From: Saprospiraceae bacterium | GTDB lineage: Bacteria > Bacteroidota > Bacteroidia > Chitinophagales > Saprospiraceae | Direction of reading: 5' to 3' | NCBI GenBank assembly: GCA_020631235.1 | Contig: JAHDHQ010000012.1 | Location: 47,617-111,616 of the forward strand | DNA: 64,000 bases | Shown: positions 51,501 to 60,900 of the stretch, one piece after another | How positions within the stretch are numbered: position 1 is the first letter of the stretch | Layout: each line of letters begins with the position of its first letter | Program-made: the position numbers and the translations under genes | The notes under the pieces: model-generated | What the model saw: only the letters and a program-made list of their open reading frames with translations | Databases searched by the model: none | Told to the model about the DNA's origin: nothing

Positions 51501-54500
51501 ACATCCAGTGCTTAATTCAGAAGAACACCACCACTCATTTACTGTCCATGAACGCATGTATTTAGTCACACAATTTATTCCTGGTATCTCGATATCTGTA
51601 TAGCTAACAACAATATTACATAGTTCATCTGATACCTCAGGATACAATTCTAATCTTCGTTCGCATACTGTATTATTAGTCCAAATCATATTAGGACCTC
51701 CATTGTTTGCCGTTATCACATCTAAATCACCATCACCATCCATATCTACACTAATAGCTAACCAATCTGCAGTACTTCCAATCGATTCCCCACTGTCCAC
51801 AAATGTTCCGTTTCCATCATTTAGGTAAATCGTATTAGCTCCATTGTTAGCTAGGAAAGCATCTTTATCACCATCGCAGTCAACATCAAAGAGTGCTACA
51901 TTATTAGATAGATCCGCACCTATTGACTGACCTGAGTCACTGAATACTCCCATACCATCATTTAGGTGAACTCTCGCTCCACCACCGAAAGCGCCAGGAG
52001 CAAAAATATCAAGATCTCCATCGCCATCTAAATCACATAATTCACTTCGAACAGGTGTGGCTAAACCATTGCCTAAGGATTGTCCAGAGAAAGTAAATAA
52101 GCCTGTACCATCATTTAACCAAATGTCTACACTATTTGTACCCGTCACAGTAAGGATCGCATCCTTGTCTCCATCACCATCTATATCTTCTAACACAACA
52201 TAGTTTGCGTTCATTGATAAGATTTGTGCACTATTAGTAAACGTTCCAGCACCATCATTTAGATAAACCATAGATCCCGCACTAAAACTTGATACAAGTG
52301 CATCAATGTCACCATCGCCATCTAAATCACATAAATTAACATTGCTTGATGATGAGCCAGCCCCAAGAGCCTGACCAGAATCGGTAAATATTCCAGTTCC
52401 ATCATTGAACCAAACCATATCATCACCTCCTATCTCTGCAAAAAACGCGTCTTTATCACCGTCTCCATCAAGATCAGCTAAATCGATTCCAAACGTAGAT
52501 CCAGTTCCTAGATTTTGTCCGCTATCTGTGAAATTACCGGCCCCATCTCCAAAGTAGACTTTATTAGGTTGTCCTGTATTAACAGAAACCAAATCTTGAA
52601 TTCCATCACCATTGACATCACATAAATCCATATCAGAGGTTGATAAAATACCTATCATCGCTCCGCTATCTTCAAATTCTATATCCGCCGGAATTACATA
52701 CATTGGAACCCCTGTACCCTCGCCAGTAGCTGGATCATAAGGTGATGGGTGACCATTTTCGTCTAGGGGATAATTCTCACTGCAGCTAAGTGCTGTATTA
52801 TCTTGTTTTGTTCTGCTATCAGGGCATTGAACAAAATCCAAATTAACTCTTTCTAGATAGATGTCGAATGTACATGAGTTACTCTCATTTCCAAACTCAT
52901 CTCTAGCAATATATGTTCTCGTTACTTTGCTTAAGTAATCATCATTACAATTTAAGTTATCTATTGTTTCACTTAATAGTATCAACTCACCGTCTGCGCA
53001 AAACTCTGTTACTACTAAGCTTTCATCCACTAAATCTAGACCATTACAAGCCACTGTTAAATCGTAAGGACATGTAATAGATGGAGGCAGTTTATAATCC
53101 ACTTGCACATCACCCCAACAGCATAAACCATTGCAGCAAATCATGTATTGATAAGTTTCTCCTACATTTTCAGGACCAAAGTTATTTTCCACAGGATTAC
53201 CCCACGCATCTGTAATAGTAATTTCACAATTTTCTAAGCAAGGAAAATTACTTCCTGTCAAGACCATCAAAGGTGTAATCGTTCCTGTACAAGTTTCATC
53301 CAAGGATAGATTAATATTTTGACACGAAATACCCGACAAAGGAAACTCATTCACTATAACATTAAAGACACATGTATCTGTGTTTTCTTCTGCATCTTCC
53401 ACAACATAATATACTGGAGTCACTCCTGAAGGGAATATATCTCCCGATACTGGTTCGCCTGGAATAGGCGTAATAATCGGAGCAGCATCGCAATTATCTA
53501 CTGGAATTGGCAGTACAAAAGCCACGGCAGCTTCACATTCTTCCATAGCTAGATCTACTGTCTCTGAGCCCATAGTACATACAGGAGCAAGTGTATCTGC
53601 AACAGTAACATTTACCATACATGGTGCTGCTAGCATGTTACCTGTACAATCTTCAGCTGTGATTTCAACTACAACGGGTGCTGCAATATCTGCACATGTA
53701 AAGTCCATCACATCCAAAGCAACTGGTCCAAGGCAACAGTTATCTTCCACTACTGCTACATCATTCACTACAATCGATGCCATACCATCACCATCTAAGT
53801 ATAGATCGATGTCTGTCGGTGTACATGTAGGACCTTCGTCATCAGTAATCGTGACTGTAGCGTTACATACCGAAATATTATTGCTTGGATCCGTGACAGA
53901 TATAGTGACCACATTGTCACCTACATCATCACAATCAAAACTTAGTGGTGCTGCTGCTACCACAAATGGCATACAGTTATCAAAACTTCCACCATCTACA
54001 TCTGCAGCAACTATAGTCGCTAATCCATCTGCATCAAGAGGGATGGTAATGTCCATAGGCACACATGTTGGTGCCACAAAGTCAAGGACTGTAATATTAG
54101 CAGTACATGTATTTTCATTTCCAAAAATATCTGTCACTGTAACATTTGTAGTTACAATACTACCAGCGTCTGCACAGCTAAAAATCAATGGATCAGCAAT
54201 AACAGATCCAACATCACAATTATCTGTGGCTGTAGCTACATCTGGTCCAGATAAAATAGCTGTACCTGTAGCATCCAAATAAACCGTTTGGTCGATTCCT
54301 TGACACTCTGGTAAAATATTATCTTCTACCGTTACTAGCGCTAAGCAAGGAATACTTTCGTTGCCACTACAATCAGTAGCTGTAAATGTTACAGGCTGAA
54401 CACCAACACTAGCACAATTAAATGCTGTAGGAGTAGCTGTCAAGAAATCTAAACAACATTCGTCAGTACTCCCATCATCTAAATCTTCAGCAGTGATACT

Positions 54501-57500
54501 CACCATACCATTTGCATCTAACTGGACAGTAATATCTTGTGTCATACACAAAGGAGCAGTTACGTCATTTACGGTAACCGTAGCATCACAAAAGCTAGTA
54601 TTATTATCACAATCTGTAACCCATAATGTTACTATATTATCTCCTATGTTATCACAGGTAAATTCGTTTGGTGTAGCTGTTACAACCACTGGAGTACAAT
54701 TATCCATGCTTCCTCCATCAACGTCCGCTGATGTAATGGTAGCCATACCATCTGCATCTAACTCTACTACTGCATCCATGGCAACACATTCTGGATCTAC
54801 GATATCATCCACATGCACTTGAGCAAAGCAATCATAAGTGTTTCCGCTGCAATCTTCGATGGTAGCCGTCACTAGAATGTTCCCAACCTTGGAAAACAAA
54901 TCAGCACAAGTAAACATATCTACATCTATTGTCGCAGATACAATTTCACAATTATCTGTCCATCCCGCATTAATATCATCAACCGTGATCATGGCTGTAT
55001 TTGTAACGGGATCCAAAGGTAAAATCAGATTGTTTGTAGGACATAAAGGTGGTTCCATATCTTCTACAGTTATGTCGACCATGCATGTCCCTATAGGCAT
55101 GCCATCTGCATCTGCCGCAGAATATGTTAAGGTAGAAACTCCTTTTTCGAATACAGTACCTACTGCTGATCCTGGCGTTAAGGCAGGTACAACTGTTGCT
55201 CCTGTAATCTCGTGGGTTACTACAAAATCTGGACAATTATCAGAAGCTGTAGCATACATCACAGACATATCCGATGCCCAAGTACAAACACCTGCGTCAG
55301 TAGCTACATCCACAGCTGCTGGGCAAGTTATAGTAGGAACACCTACATCTTCCACAATGATATCGAATGAACAAACAGCTTCATTGCCTGAGCAATCCAA
55401 TGCCGTATAAGTTATTGTCGTATTTCCAACAGGGAATACTGATCCCGATGCAGGTCCTCCAGTTTGTGTAACTACTGTTGCTGGATCGCAATCCATAACT
55501 GTCGGATCTGGAAAGACAACAACAGCTTCGCAATCAGCAGCTGGAGCAGCCATGATGATATCTGCTGGGCAAGGATCAAATTCAGGATCCGTTGTATCTA
55601 CAAAAGTAATGGTCTGTGTAGCAGTGATTCCTATATTATTGCAATCATCTGCTGCTGGAACTGTCCAAGTTACGGTAGTTACTCCTACCATTCCTGGAAC
55701 GCATCCATCCACGGTAGTCGGCACGCCTGGTGCAGCACCCATAATCAGGCAATCTGCTGCTCCACCATTAGTATAAGCTAAATCTTCAATAGCTGGTAAT
55801 GGTTCGCCACACTCTAATACAAGTGCCGCCGGTGGAGGGTCAAATGCAGGCGGTGCAGCAGGTAGCACCGTTATTATTCTTTCTACTTCTAAAGGAGCTG
55901 TCAAACAATTAGTCGGATCAGGAGCTAATGTCCATGTCTCTGTAATTTCACCACCACAAGCACCTGGGTGTGCTGTTTGCACTGATTCTACCACTCCTTC
56001 TATAAGGCATGTTGCATCCACTGCTCCATTAGTATAAGCTAAATCGCTTACGGCAGGAACTGCATCACAAGCATAAATTTCTGCTGGTGGAGGATCGGCT
56101 AATACAGGAGCTTCAGTAGGTAATACACCCAAAATAAATGGTCCAGACATCACTGGATTACCACAAGCATCTACATCCATATATTCTATAGTAATGGTTC
56201 CGCCATCACAAGCTGTAAAGTCAGGTGTCACCATAGGGGCAATTGTTCCTTCTATCAAACAACAATTGGAAGCTGCTACTTCACAGCCGGGTCCTCCTGC
56301 TCCTAAGTTAGTGTATGTCGCTTCCGCTGTAAATACAAAAGCGGCTGCCTCATCACAAGTTAAAGGGTCACTCGGTAAAGCTGGAGGAGTAACCATAGGT
56401 GCAGGGGCCGGTAATACCACAATCGGTGCTGGCTGAGCAGCAGGAGCAACTGGATTACCACAGGCATCTACGCCATTATATGTTATTTCTATCATTCCAC
56501 CTGCACAAGCATCAAAGGTCTTGGTTACTACTGGTGGAATTGTGCCTTCTATTAAGCAAGCACCCATACCCATATTTGTATAGGAAGCTTCGGTAGTAAA
56601 AGTAAATGCTTCTGCTGCATCACAGGTCATAGGACCAGCCATAATGGAAGGAACTGTAACATCTGGAGCAGGTGCTGGATCTACAACAATGACGTAAGGT
56701 CCATCAGATAAAGCATTGCCACAAGCATCTACCCCATCAAAGGTGATAGTTATAGTTCCGCCCTCGCAAGCATCAAAATCTGGAACAACTACTGGTGGTA
56801 TTTCTCCCATATCCAAACAAGCAGCTTCAGCTGCGCTGTTTGTATAAGTAGCTGCATCAGTAAAGGTAAACCCGACCGCTTCATCACATGTTAAAGGTCC
56901 TGCTGGCACAGCTGCTGGTGTTATAACCACGGCTGGTGCAGGATCTACTGCGATTATATAGGGTCCATCGCTCAAAACATTTCCACAAGCATCAACTCCA
57001 TCATAAGTAATTGTGATTGTACCACCATCACAAGCTGTAAAGTCAGGAGTAACTACCGGGTCTATGGTGCCCATTATCTCACATGGTGCTGCGAGTGAGT
57101 TTGTATAGGTCGCCATATCTGTAAATGAAAAAGCAGCTGCTTCATCACATGACAATGGTCCAGCAGGAATCGCTGGTGGTGTTACTGTTGGAACTGCTGC
57201 AGGATCAACTGTTATAGTTGTCGTACAAATAGGATCCGTTACTGGTGTGCCATCAGATGTTATAGTATAAGTGACTACAACATCATCACCACAAGCGCCT
57301 GGATGAGCAAAATCATCCATAACCACGACGACACCACAATCTGTTGTAGTACCTCCGAGCAGGACAAATAAATCTGAAAAATCTGCATCACATGCAAGAT
57401 TTGTTGCCTCTAAAGGACAGTCAATCATACACTGGCTATATAAACCACTAGATGTACCAAGAATAAGCATTAAAACTAGCATACGTAGTTTATGCCCTAG

Positions 57501-57545
57501 CGAGGTTACTGCTAGCATAGCTTTGGAATGTGTAAGTATTCGCAT
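48522..57545 (-). CDS. Giant T9SS surface protein: repeats, HYR modules, VCBS propeller, dockerin-like
   Basis: A complete 3007-residue exported protein. The signal peptide is 1-38 (LMLILGTSSGLYSQ). Residues 118-478 are four ~90-residue repeats with LTCDEAAAFTFT and GVDACGN, then two degenerate copies to 640. From 650 come HYR-type modules and six ~80-residue relatives (829-1315, LDADGMATI...ATDNC pattern). A seven-bladed VCBS/FG-GAP propeller with DLDGDGD calcium motifs sits at about 1610-1960. More HYR-like modules follow, then a dockerin-like double repeat (about 2678-2731, VSTLDIVKIQRHVLG and ADANNDESITAQDLLDIRRMILG), and a T9SS sorting domain (about 2927-3007). It is likely an adhesin. 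A paralog starts upstream. Confidence 0.93.
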   Translation of the reverse strand: MRILTHSKAMLAVTSLGHKLRMLVLMLILGTSSGLYSQCMIDCPLEATNLACDADFSDLFVLLGGTTTDCGVVVVMDDFAHPGACGDDVVVTYTITSDGTPVTDPICTTTITVDPAAVPTVTPPAIPAGPLSCDEAAAFSFTDMATYTNSLAAPCEIMGTIDPVVTPDFTACDGGTITITYDGVDACGNVLSDGPYIIAVDPAPAVVITPAAVPAGPLTCDEAVGFTFTDAATYTNSAAEAACLDMGEIPPVVVPDFDACEGGTITITFDGVDACGNALSDGPYVIVVDPAPAPDVTVPSIMAGPMTCDAAEAFTFTTEASYTNMGMGACLIEGTIPPVVTKTFDACAGGMIEITYNGVDACGNPVAPAAQPAPIVVLPAPAPMVTPPALPSDPLTCDEAAAFVFTAEATYTNLGAGGPGCEVAASNCCLIEGTIAPMVTPDFTACDGGTITIEYMDVDACGNPVMSGPFILGVLPTEAPVLADPPPAEIYACDAVPAVSDLAYTNGAVDATCLIEGVVESVQTAHPGACGGEITETWTLAPDPTNCLTAPLEVERIITVLPAAPPAFDPPPAALVLECGEPLPAIEDLAYTNGGAADCLIMGAAPGVPTTVDGCVPGMVGVTTVTWTVPAADDCNNIGITATQTITFVDTTDPEFDPCPADIIMAAPAADCEAVVVFPDPTVMDCDPATVVTQTGGPASGSVFPVGNTTITYTALDCSGNEAVCSFDIIVEDVGVPTITCPAAVDVATDAGVCTWASDMSVMYATASDNCPDFVVTHEITGATVVPALTPGSAVGTVFEKGVSTLTYSAADADGMPIGTCMVDITVEDMEPPLCPTNNLILPLDPVTNTAMITVDDINAGWTDNCEIVSATIDVDMFTCADLFSKVGNILVTATIEDCSGNTYDCFAQVHVDDIVDPECVAMDAVVELDADGMATITSADVDGGSMDNCTPVVVTATPNEFTCDNIGDNIVTLWVTDCDNNTSFCDATVTVNDVTAPLCMTQDITVQLDANGMVSITAEDLDDGSTDECCLDFLTATPTAFNCASVGVQPVTFTATDCSGNESIPCLALVTVEDNILPECQGIDQTVYLDATGTAILSGPDVATATDNCDVGSVIADPLIFSCADAGSIVTTNVTVTDIFGNENTCTANITVLDFVAPTCVPMDITIPLDADGLATIVAADVDGGSFDNCMPFVVAAAPLSFDCDDVGDNVVTISVTDPSNNISVCNATVTITDDEGPTCTPTDIDLYLDGDGMASIVVNDVAVVEDNCCLGPVALDVMDFTCADIAAPVVVEITAEDCTGNMLAAPCMVNVTVADTLAPVCTMGSETVDLAMEECEAAVAFVLPIPVDNCDAAPIITPIPGEPVSGDIFPSGVTPVYYVVEDAEENTDTCVFNVIVNEFPLSGISCQNINLSLDETCTGTITPLMVLTGSNFPCLENCEITITDAWGNPVENNFGPENVGETYQYMICCNGLCCWGDVQVDYKLPPSITCPYDLTVACNGLDLVDESLVVTEFCADGELILLSETIDNLNCNDDYLSKVTRTYIARDEFGNESNSCTFDIYLERVNLDFVQCPDSRTKQDNTALSCSENYPLDENGHPSPYDPATGEGTGVPMYVIPADIEFEDSGAMIGILSTSDMDLCDVNGDGIQDLVSVNTGQPNKVYFGDGAGNFTDSGQNLGTGSTFGIDLADLDGDGDKDAFFAEIGGDDMVWFNDGTGIFTDSGQALGAGSSSSNVNLCDLDGDGDIDALVSSFSAGSMVYLNDGAGTFTNSAQILSMNANYVVLEDIDGDGDKDAILTVTGTNSVDIWLNDGTGLFTFSGQSLGNGLATPVRSELCDLDGDGDLDIFAPGAFGGGARVHLNDGMGVFSDSGQSIGADLSNNVALFDVDCDGDKDAFLANNGANTIYLNDGNGTFVDSGESIGSTADWLAISVDMDGDGDLDVITANNGGPNMIWTNNTVCERRLELYPEVSDELCNIVVSYTDIEIPGINCVTKYMRSWTVNEWWCSSELSTGCFQIIEIADTLGPVFDCPDHFSMTTTEDCEGLVYFPAVDAVDACSDIGHYSIEWPNGSLETNGGHGTMPIGVHTVTYTVFDECYNQSSCTTQVTVADSTEPIALCEQNTVVSIGSTPYAVVYATTFDDGSFDDCYIDSIGVRRMDTPCPDYHQDTIYYKEKVHFCCADVGDPDIMVQLRVWDKSGNFNDCMVNVEVQDKVPPTMTCIDDVTIQCDDPVDLGNLGLQFGYPTIVDNCADPSDLIEEIEDERNQCGTGFIYRTMILEDENSVTIQECVQTITVVSDNPFLYGDIFWPRDTSFNNLCTIEDLDPEDLPEFYNKPHFLEEECQLVGYNYEDQVFEFVEGEDACVKIIRTWKVIDWCQPIMGGEYVTWSNQQVIKLNNTIDPVIDGGCENQIIETADIDCEDALVTLMPTATDDCTPSDLLVWSYQIDLFSDGTIQHSGDVNDASLEYPLGLHTIYWTVEDQCGNFDSCENTFEVVSTKAPTPVCIHGLSVDLVPMDLLPPFGEPDNEMVTLWASDFDAHSFHPCGYDIALSFSTDVNDTSKTFDCNSCGLQDVELWVTTLDSNGDPVVLPDGSLLQAYCITFVDVQDNNEFDFCPDCRIGIQGRIATEEGMEVPNVEVDLSGASTMEMTDENGIYEFGDMETGGAYEVVPFYDQDPLNGVSTLDIVKIQRHVLGIADLESSYDLIAADANNDESITAQDLLDIRRMILGVMESFNNNTSWRFINKEQNFINPENPWSTGIEESYGIGSFDGNMIIDFVGVKTADVNGSATMLVGTETDTRNASSRTLDYSIDGNMVHFFSQGNEDLRGFQLSLDVQGINVINITSDLPGFDDSSFYQADEDIRVSYAAGAGVAVGPQDILFSIELESNVPVISLAKSLEAEVYLGNALDIHAIDLERRTVEGEIYVTNYPNPWLEETIIEFESNTAGAARIIFYDAKGAKEKVLDIDATIGVNQVSIPRSYFNAVGVKTYQLIIENEAHFGKMLLIE
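51670..52720 (-). repeat. Seven-unit VCBS/FG-GAP propeller repeat, first paralog
   Basis: Seven units of about 50 residues, each with a DxDxDGDxD calcium loop (DVNGDGIQD, DLDGDGDKD, DLDGDGDID, DIDGDGDKD, DLDGDGDLD, DVDCDGDKD, DMDGDGDLD) and a partner VYLNDGAGTF-type strand. At DNA level the phrase encoding LDGDGD recurs about every 150 bp. The block sits between segments that continue the same HYR-type architecture in both paralogs. Confidence 0.9.
53600..55060 (-). repeat. Six tandem ~80-residue HYR-like units
   Basis: Six diverged copies share the pattern C-x-LDxDGxA...DxxxVDGGSxDNC...F-C..VG.V...VTDxxNNxxxC-x-VTVxD, for example VVELDADGMATITSADVDGGSMDNC. Each copy has conserved Cys residues near start, middle and end, suggesting intradomain disulfides. 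A standard HYR unit follows. Confidence 0.85.
56112..57194 (-). repeat. Four tandem ~90-residue Cys-containing repeats, unique to this paralog in the window
   Basis: Units begin VTPPAxPAGPLTCDEAAAFTFT and contain ATYTN, a Cys, GTIPPVVTPDF, ACDGGTITITYDGVDACGN and a Pro/Ala link. They are close enough in sequence to be products of recent duplication. No equivalent is visible in the part of the second paralog contained in the window. Confidence 0.85.
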
Positions 57546-57567
57546 TATTAAAAGTTGAATAATAGTT

Positions 57568-57589
57568 AATTAATACTGGTCTATTAATT
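57568..57589 (-). promoter_or_regulatory. Leader hairpin before the giant gene
   Basis: Perfect 8-bp arms aattaata (57568-57575) and tattaatt (57582-57589) with a 6-nt loop, 22 bp before the start codon. It could be a transcript leader hairpin or an operator; its all-A/T arms limit confidence. Confidence 0.3.
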
Positions 57590-57916
57590 CAACTCAGGTG
57601 AGACCTATGGATTAACTCCAGAGGTTATGGTTATTATCAAAATTGTAAATACAAAGAATCTAAATACTTCTTCAAGTCCAAAATTAGATAATTATATATT
57701 AAACAAATACATATATGATGAAATATTAAACCTTATTTAGACATAAATACCTATTTTATGGTACTTATTATTTAATTTATTCATATGTTAGATAATAACA
57801 CAATGTGTATTAATGCGATATGTCAACTTTTTTTTTTCTTCTGTGTGTAGTTTTCTCTTTTACCCTTTTTTAAAATGTTACCATGAATCTAGAATAGATA
57901 CTGTTTTGGTAGGAGT

Positions 57917-57960
57917 AAAAAATAGCAACTTACAACGACAAGTCGTAAGCTGCTATTTTT
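57917..57960 (-). terminator. Terminator hairpin after the second giant gene
   Basis: Arms aaaaatagcaacttac and gtaagctgctattttt pair with one mismatch and continue through a bulge into cgac/gtcg. It ends 5 bp after the stop codon of the gene at 57966, with a U-run on the minus-strand transcript. Confidence 0.8.
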
Positions 57961-57965
57961 ATGTT

Positions 57966-60900
57966 TTATTCAACTAAATACGTTTTACCATAATTAATAC
58001 TTCCATCTTCTCTGAGAATTTGGTAGTTTTTCATACCTGATACGCTAAACATTTCTTTATCAAACACCACTTGGTTAAATCCTGGAATAGCATTTATCTT
58101 AACTTTTAATTCCATTTGTCCCATGGCATTGAAGAAAAGAATGTCTACTTCTTCATGTACTACAGATTCGAATTCAATGGTCGTGCTTTGTGACCATGGG
58201 TTAGGATAGTTTCTGACTAACAATGATGACTCTTTAGCTTCTAAGACAATCTCATTTACAGTCAAGTCATTTCCTAGGTAAGATTCTGATGCTAGATCCT
58301 TAGCCAAAGCTATTTGATTATCTAGCGTTTCAAAACTTACTTTAAACAACATGGTATGAGCTGTTATGTCAAGTATTTCGGTAGGCGCATAACTCAGTTT
58401 TAAGTTTTGTCCACCAAATGCGATATTTTCCTCAGTCAATAAAGGTAGGTCTGACTCAAAGTTTATTAACTTATCAGCATCAAGATGCATTGATAATTGT
58501 AATCCTGACAAGTCCATATTTTCCGTTGCATAAACACGTAACTCATTATCGACCACCTCATACATTAAGGTAGAATATCCTTTGCTTCTTGTATCTGAAT
58601 CACCGTCTAACAATTGTACGGAACCATTTACATCAGCCGTCTTAACTCCGATGAAGTTAGCCAACATGTTGAATTCTAACGATCCTATATTATAGGTTTC
58701 ATCAATGCCTTGGCTCCATGGATTTGTGCTATCTATAAACTGCTGATTCTTATCTACAAATCTCCAACTTTCGTTATTTGGAAAAGCTTCGATAACGCCT
58801 AGGATCATTCTTCTAATATCTAATAAATCTGAAGAAGTAATCGCTTCATTATTATTTGCATCTGCAGCGATTAGATCATACACATTGTCTAGGTCTTTAA
58901 TGCCTAATATATGACGCTGAATGATCACAATATCTAAGGTACTTACACCATTCAATGGATCTACGTCGTACTTTGGCATTACTTGATATGCTCCACCGAC
59001 TGGCATTTCTGCAAAAGCATAACTACCTGATTCGTTGGTTAATTCCATAATATCACCACCTTCGAGATACACTTCGATATCTTCTAGGCTTTTGCCATCT
59101 TTTGTTTCAATGTTACCTGAAATATCTACTCTTTCTACTGGAGGGCAAATTTCTTCATCATTAGTATCCTGTACTATAATGTATGTCTCACAGTAAGATT
59201 GGTTGCCTACTTCATCAGTCACCCATAATTCTACTGGGTTTTGTCCAATGTCGTCGCAATCAAAAGTAATATTGTTGTCATTAACATCTTGACTAAAGCT
59301 TAATACGATATCGTAATCACAAGGATGGAAACTACCTCCATCAACATCTGTAGCCCATAGAGTTACCATCTCTGCATCACTGGTTCCATCACTGTCTAAA
59401 TCCATAGGAATTAGAGCCACTGATAATCCATATATACAGATAGGTTGTGGTGCTTTTACACTCTTAATTTCAAAAGTATAGCTGCACTGATCTAAATTGC
59501 CACATCGATCGTAAACCGTCCAAGTAATGGTGTGTAATCCTACTGGATAAGTACCACTTGCATCATTCGTGTCGCCTAGTATATCGATCGTTCCATCCGA
59601 ACCGGCATCGATGGTGTATTCCCAAACAAGGCCATCTTCAGAAGTACAGTCATCTGTGGCTTCAGCTACTAGTGCTACATCTGCTGATTCGCATTCTATA
59701 TCTGAGGTTTCTACCACTATACCCGTACATTCAGAAGTGATGATAGGATCTACCGTGTTTAATAGCTTGATAACTTGTTCGTGTTCGAATCTAATGTATT
59801 CTCCATCGACTTGTTGACACCAATCAATGATCGTCCAATTTCTCAATATCTTCAAACAAGCGTCTTCACCTTCTACAAATTCGAATACTTGATCCACAAA
59901 TTCATAGCCAATCAATTCGCATGGGCCATCTGTAAATTGAGGGTAACCATTTACCACAGGTAAATTATCTGGACTCAACTGATCAATATCACAGAAATCT
60001 GCTCCTTCATAATCGGCTGGCCAAATGATATTGCTTAGATCAAATGGATTATCATTAATTACTTCAATGGTTTGCACACAAGTTTGTACTACTTGCCCAT
60101 TATCTACAAGGTCTAATGTTCGTGTGATTAATCCTATTCCACAAGAATTTCTTGCATCATCTATGCTTGGTACTAGGTCTTGTGGATTAGTACAATTATC
60201 AGAAATTTCTGGTAATCCGAAGCTTACATCCAAGTTGTCTAAATCAACTACTTCTGTACAATTAATCGTCACATCATCGATGCAAACCATAGATGGTGCT
60301 ATCTTATCTTGTACTGTAACTGTCACCATACAATCATTAAAGTTCTCAGATGAATCCCAAGCTCTAAATACAACCATATGTTCCTGACCTACATCTGCAC
60401 AACAGAACTCCACTTTTTCTCTAAAGGTCAAGTTTAATGGATTATCACAATTATCTTGCATACGGCTCACTCTAATGCTGTCTAGATGACAATCATCAAA
60501 AGTTCCATCATCCATACTTTCTACATATGCTATTCCTTCTCCATAATTATTCAGTGACACCACTACATTTTGCTGACAAACTGGTGTTGGTTCGATTTGG
60601 TCTCTGACGGTAATCGTCATATCACATTCACTGCTATTGTAGCAATTATCAAATACTTCATAATTAACTGTATGAGTACCCACGGACAAGCTCGCTTCCC
60701 CGCCATTGGACAATAATACACCTGTACCATAATGAACTAGATATTTTTCTATTTCATTACACTCGTCAATTGCATCTATGGCAGGTAAATCAACCATTGC
60801 TTCACAATCTGCTGTGTTTGTAGTTACAGTTAAGTCATCCGGACAAGTAATTTCAGGTCCTTCTTCATCGACTGTCTCTATCACTTGGAAACAAAGTGTA

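Larger units (their letters stand above)
57546..57965. other. 420-bp gap between the two giant paralogs
   Basis: A+T-rich, with no gene. It holds the terminator of the upstream paralog (57917-57960), a hairpin near the downstream gene's start (57568-57589) and presumably the promoter of the 3007-residue protein, although no exact TAnnTTTG box was found at a sensible distance. Confidence 0.7.

Noticed and set aside
51670..52720. Regularly spaced similar DNA words resembling a CRISPR-like array
   Set aside because: The periodicity matches protein-coding VCBS blades in an open frame, and the copies are diverged rather than identical direct repeats with unique spacers.
53635..55410. Long plus-strand ORFs (215 and 190 codons) opposite the giant gene
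   Set aside because: They are antisense frames made by the biased codons of the Cys/Asp-rich repeats; the minus-strand frame is continuous over 9 kb with clear domains.
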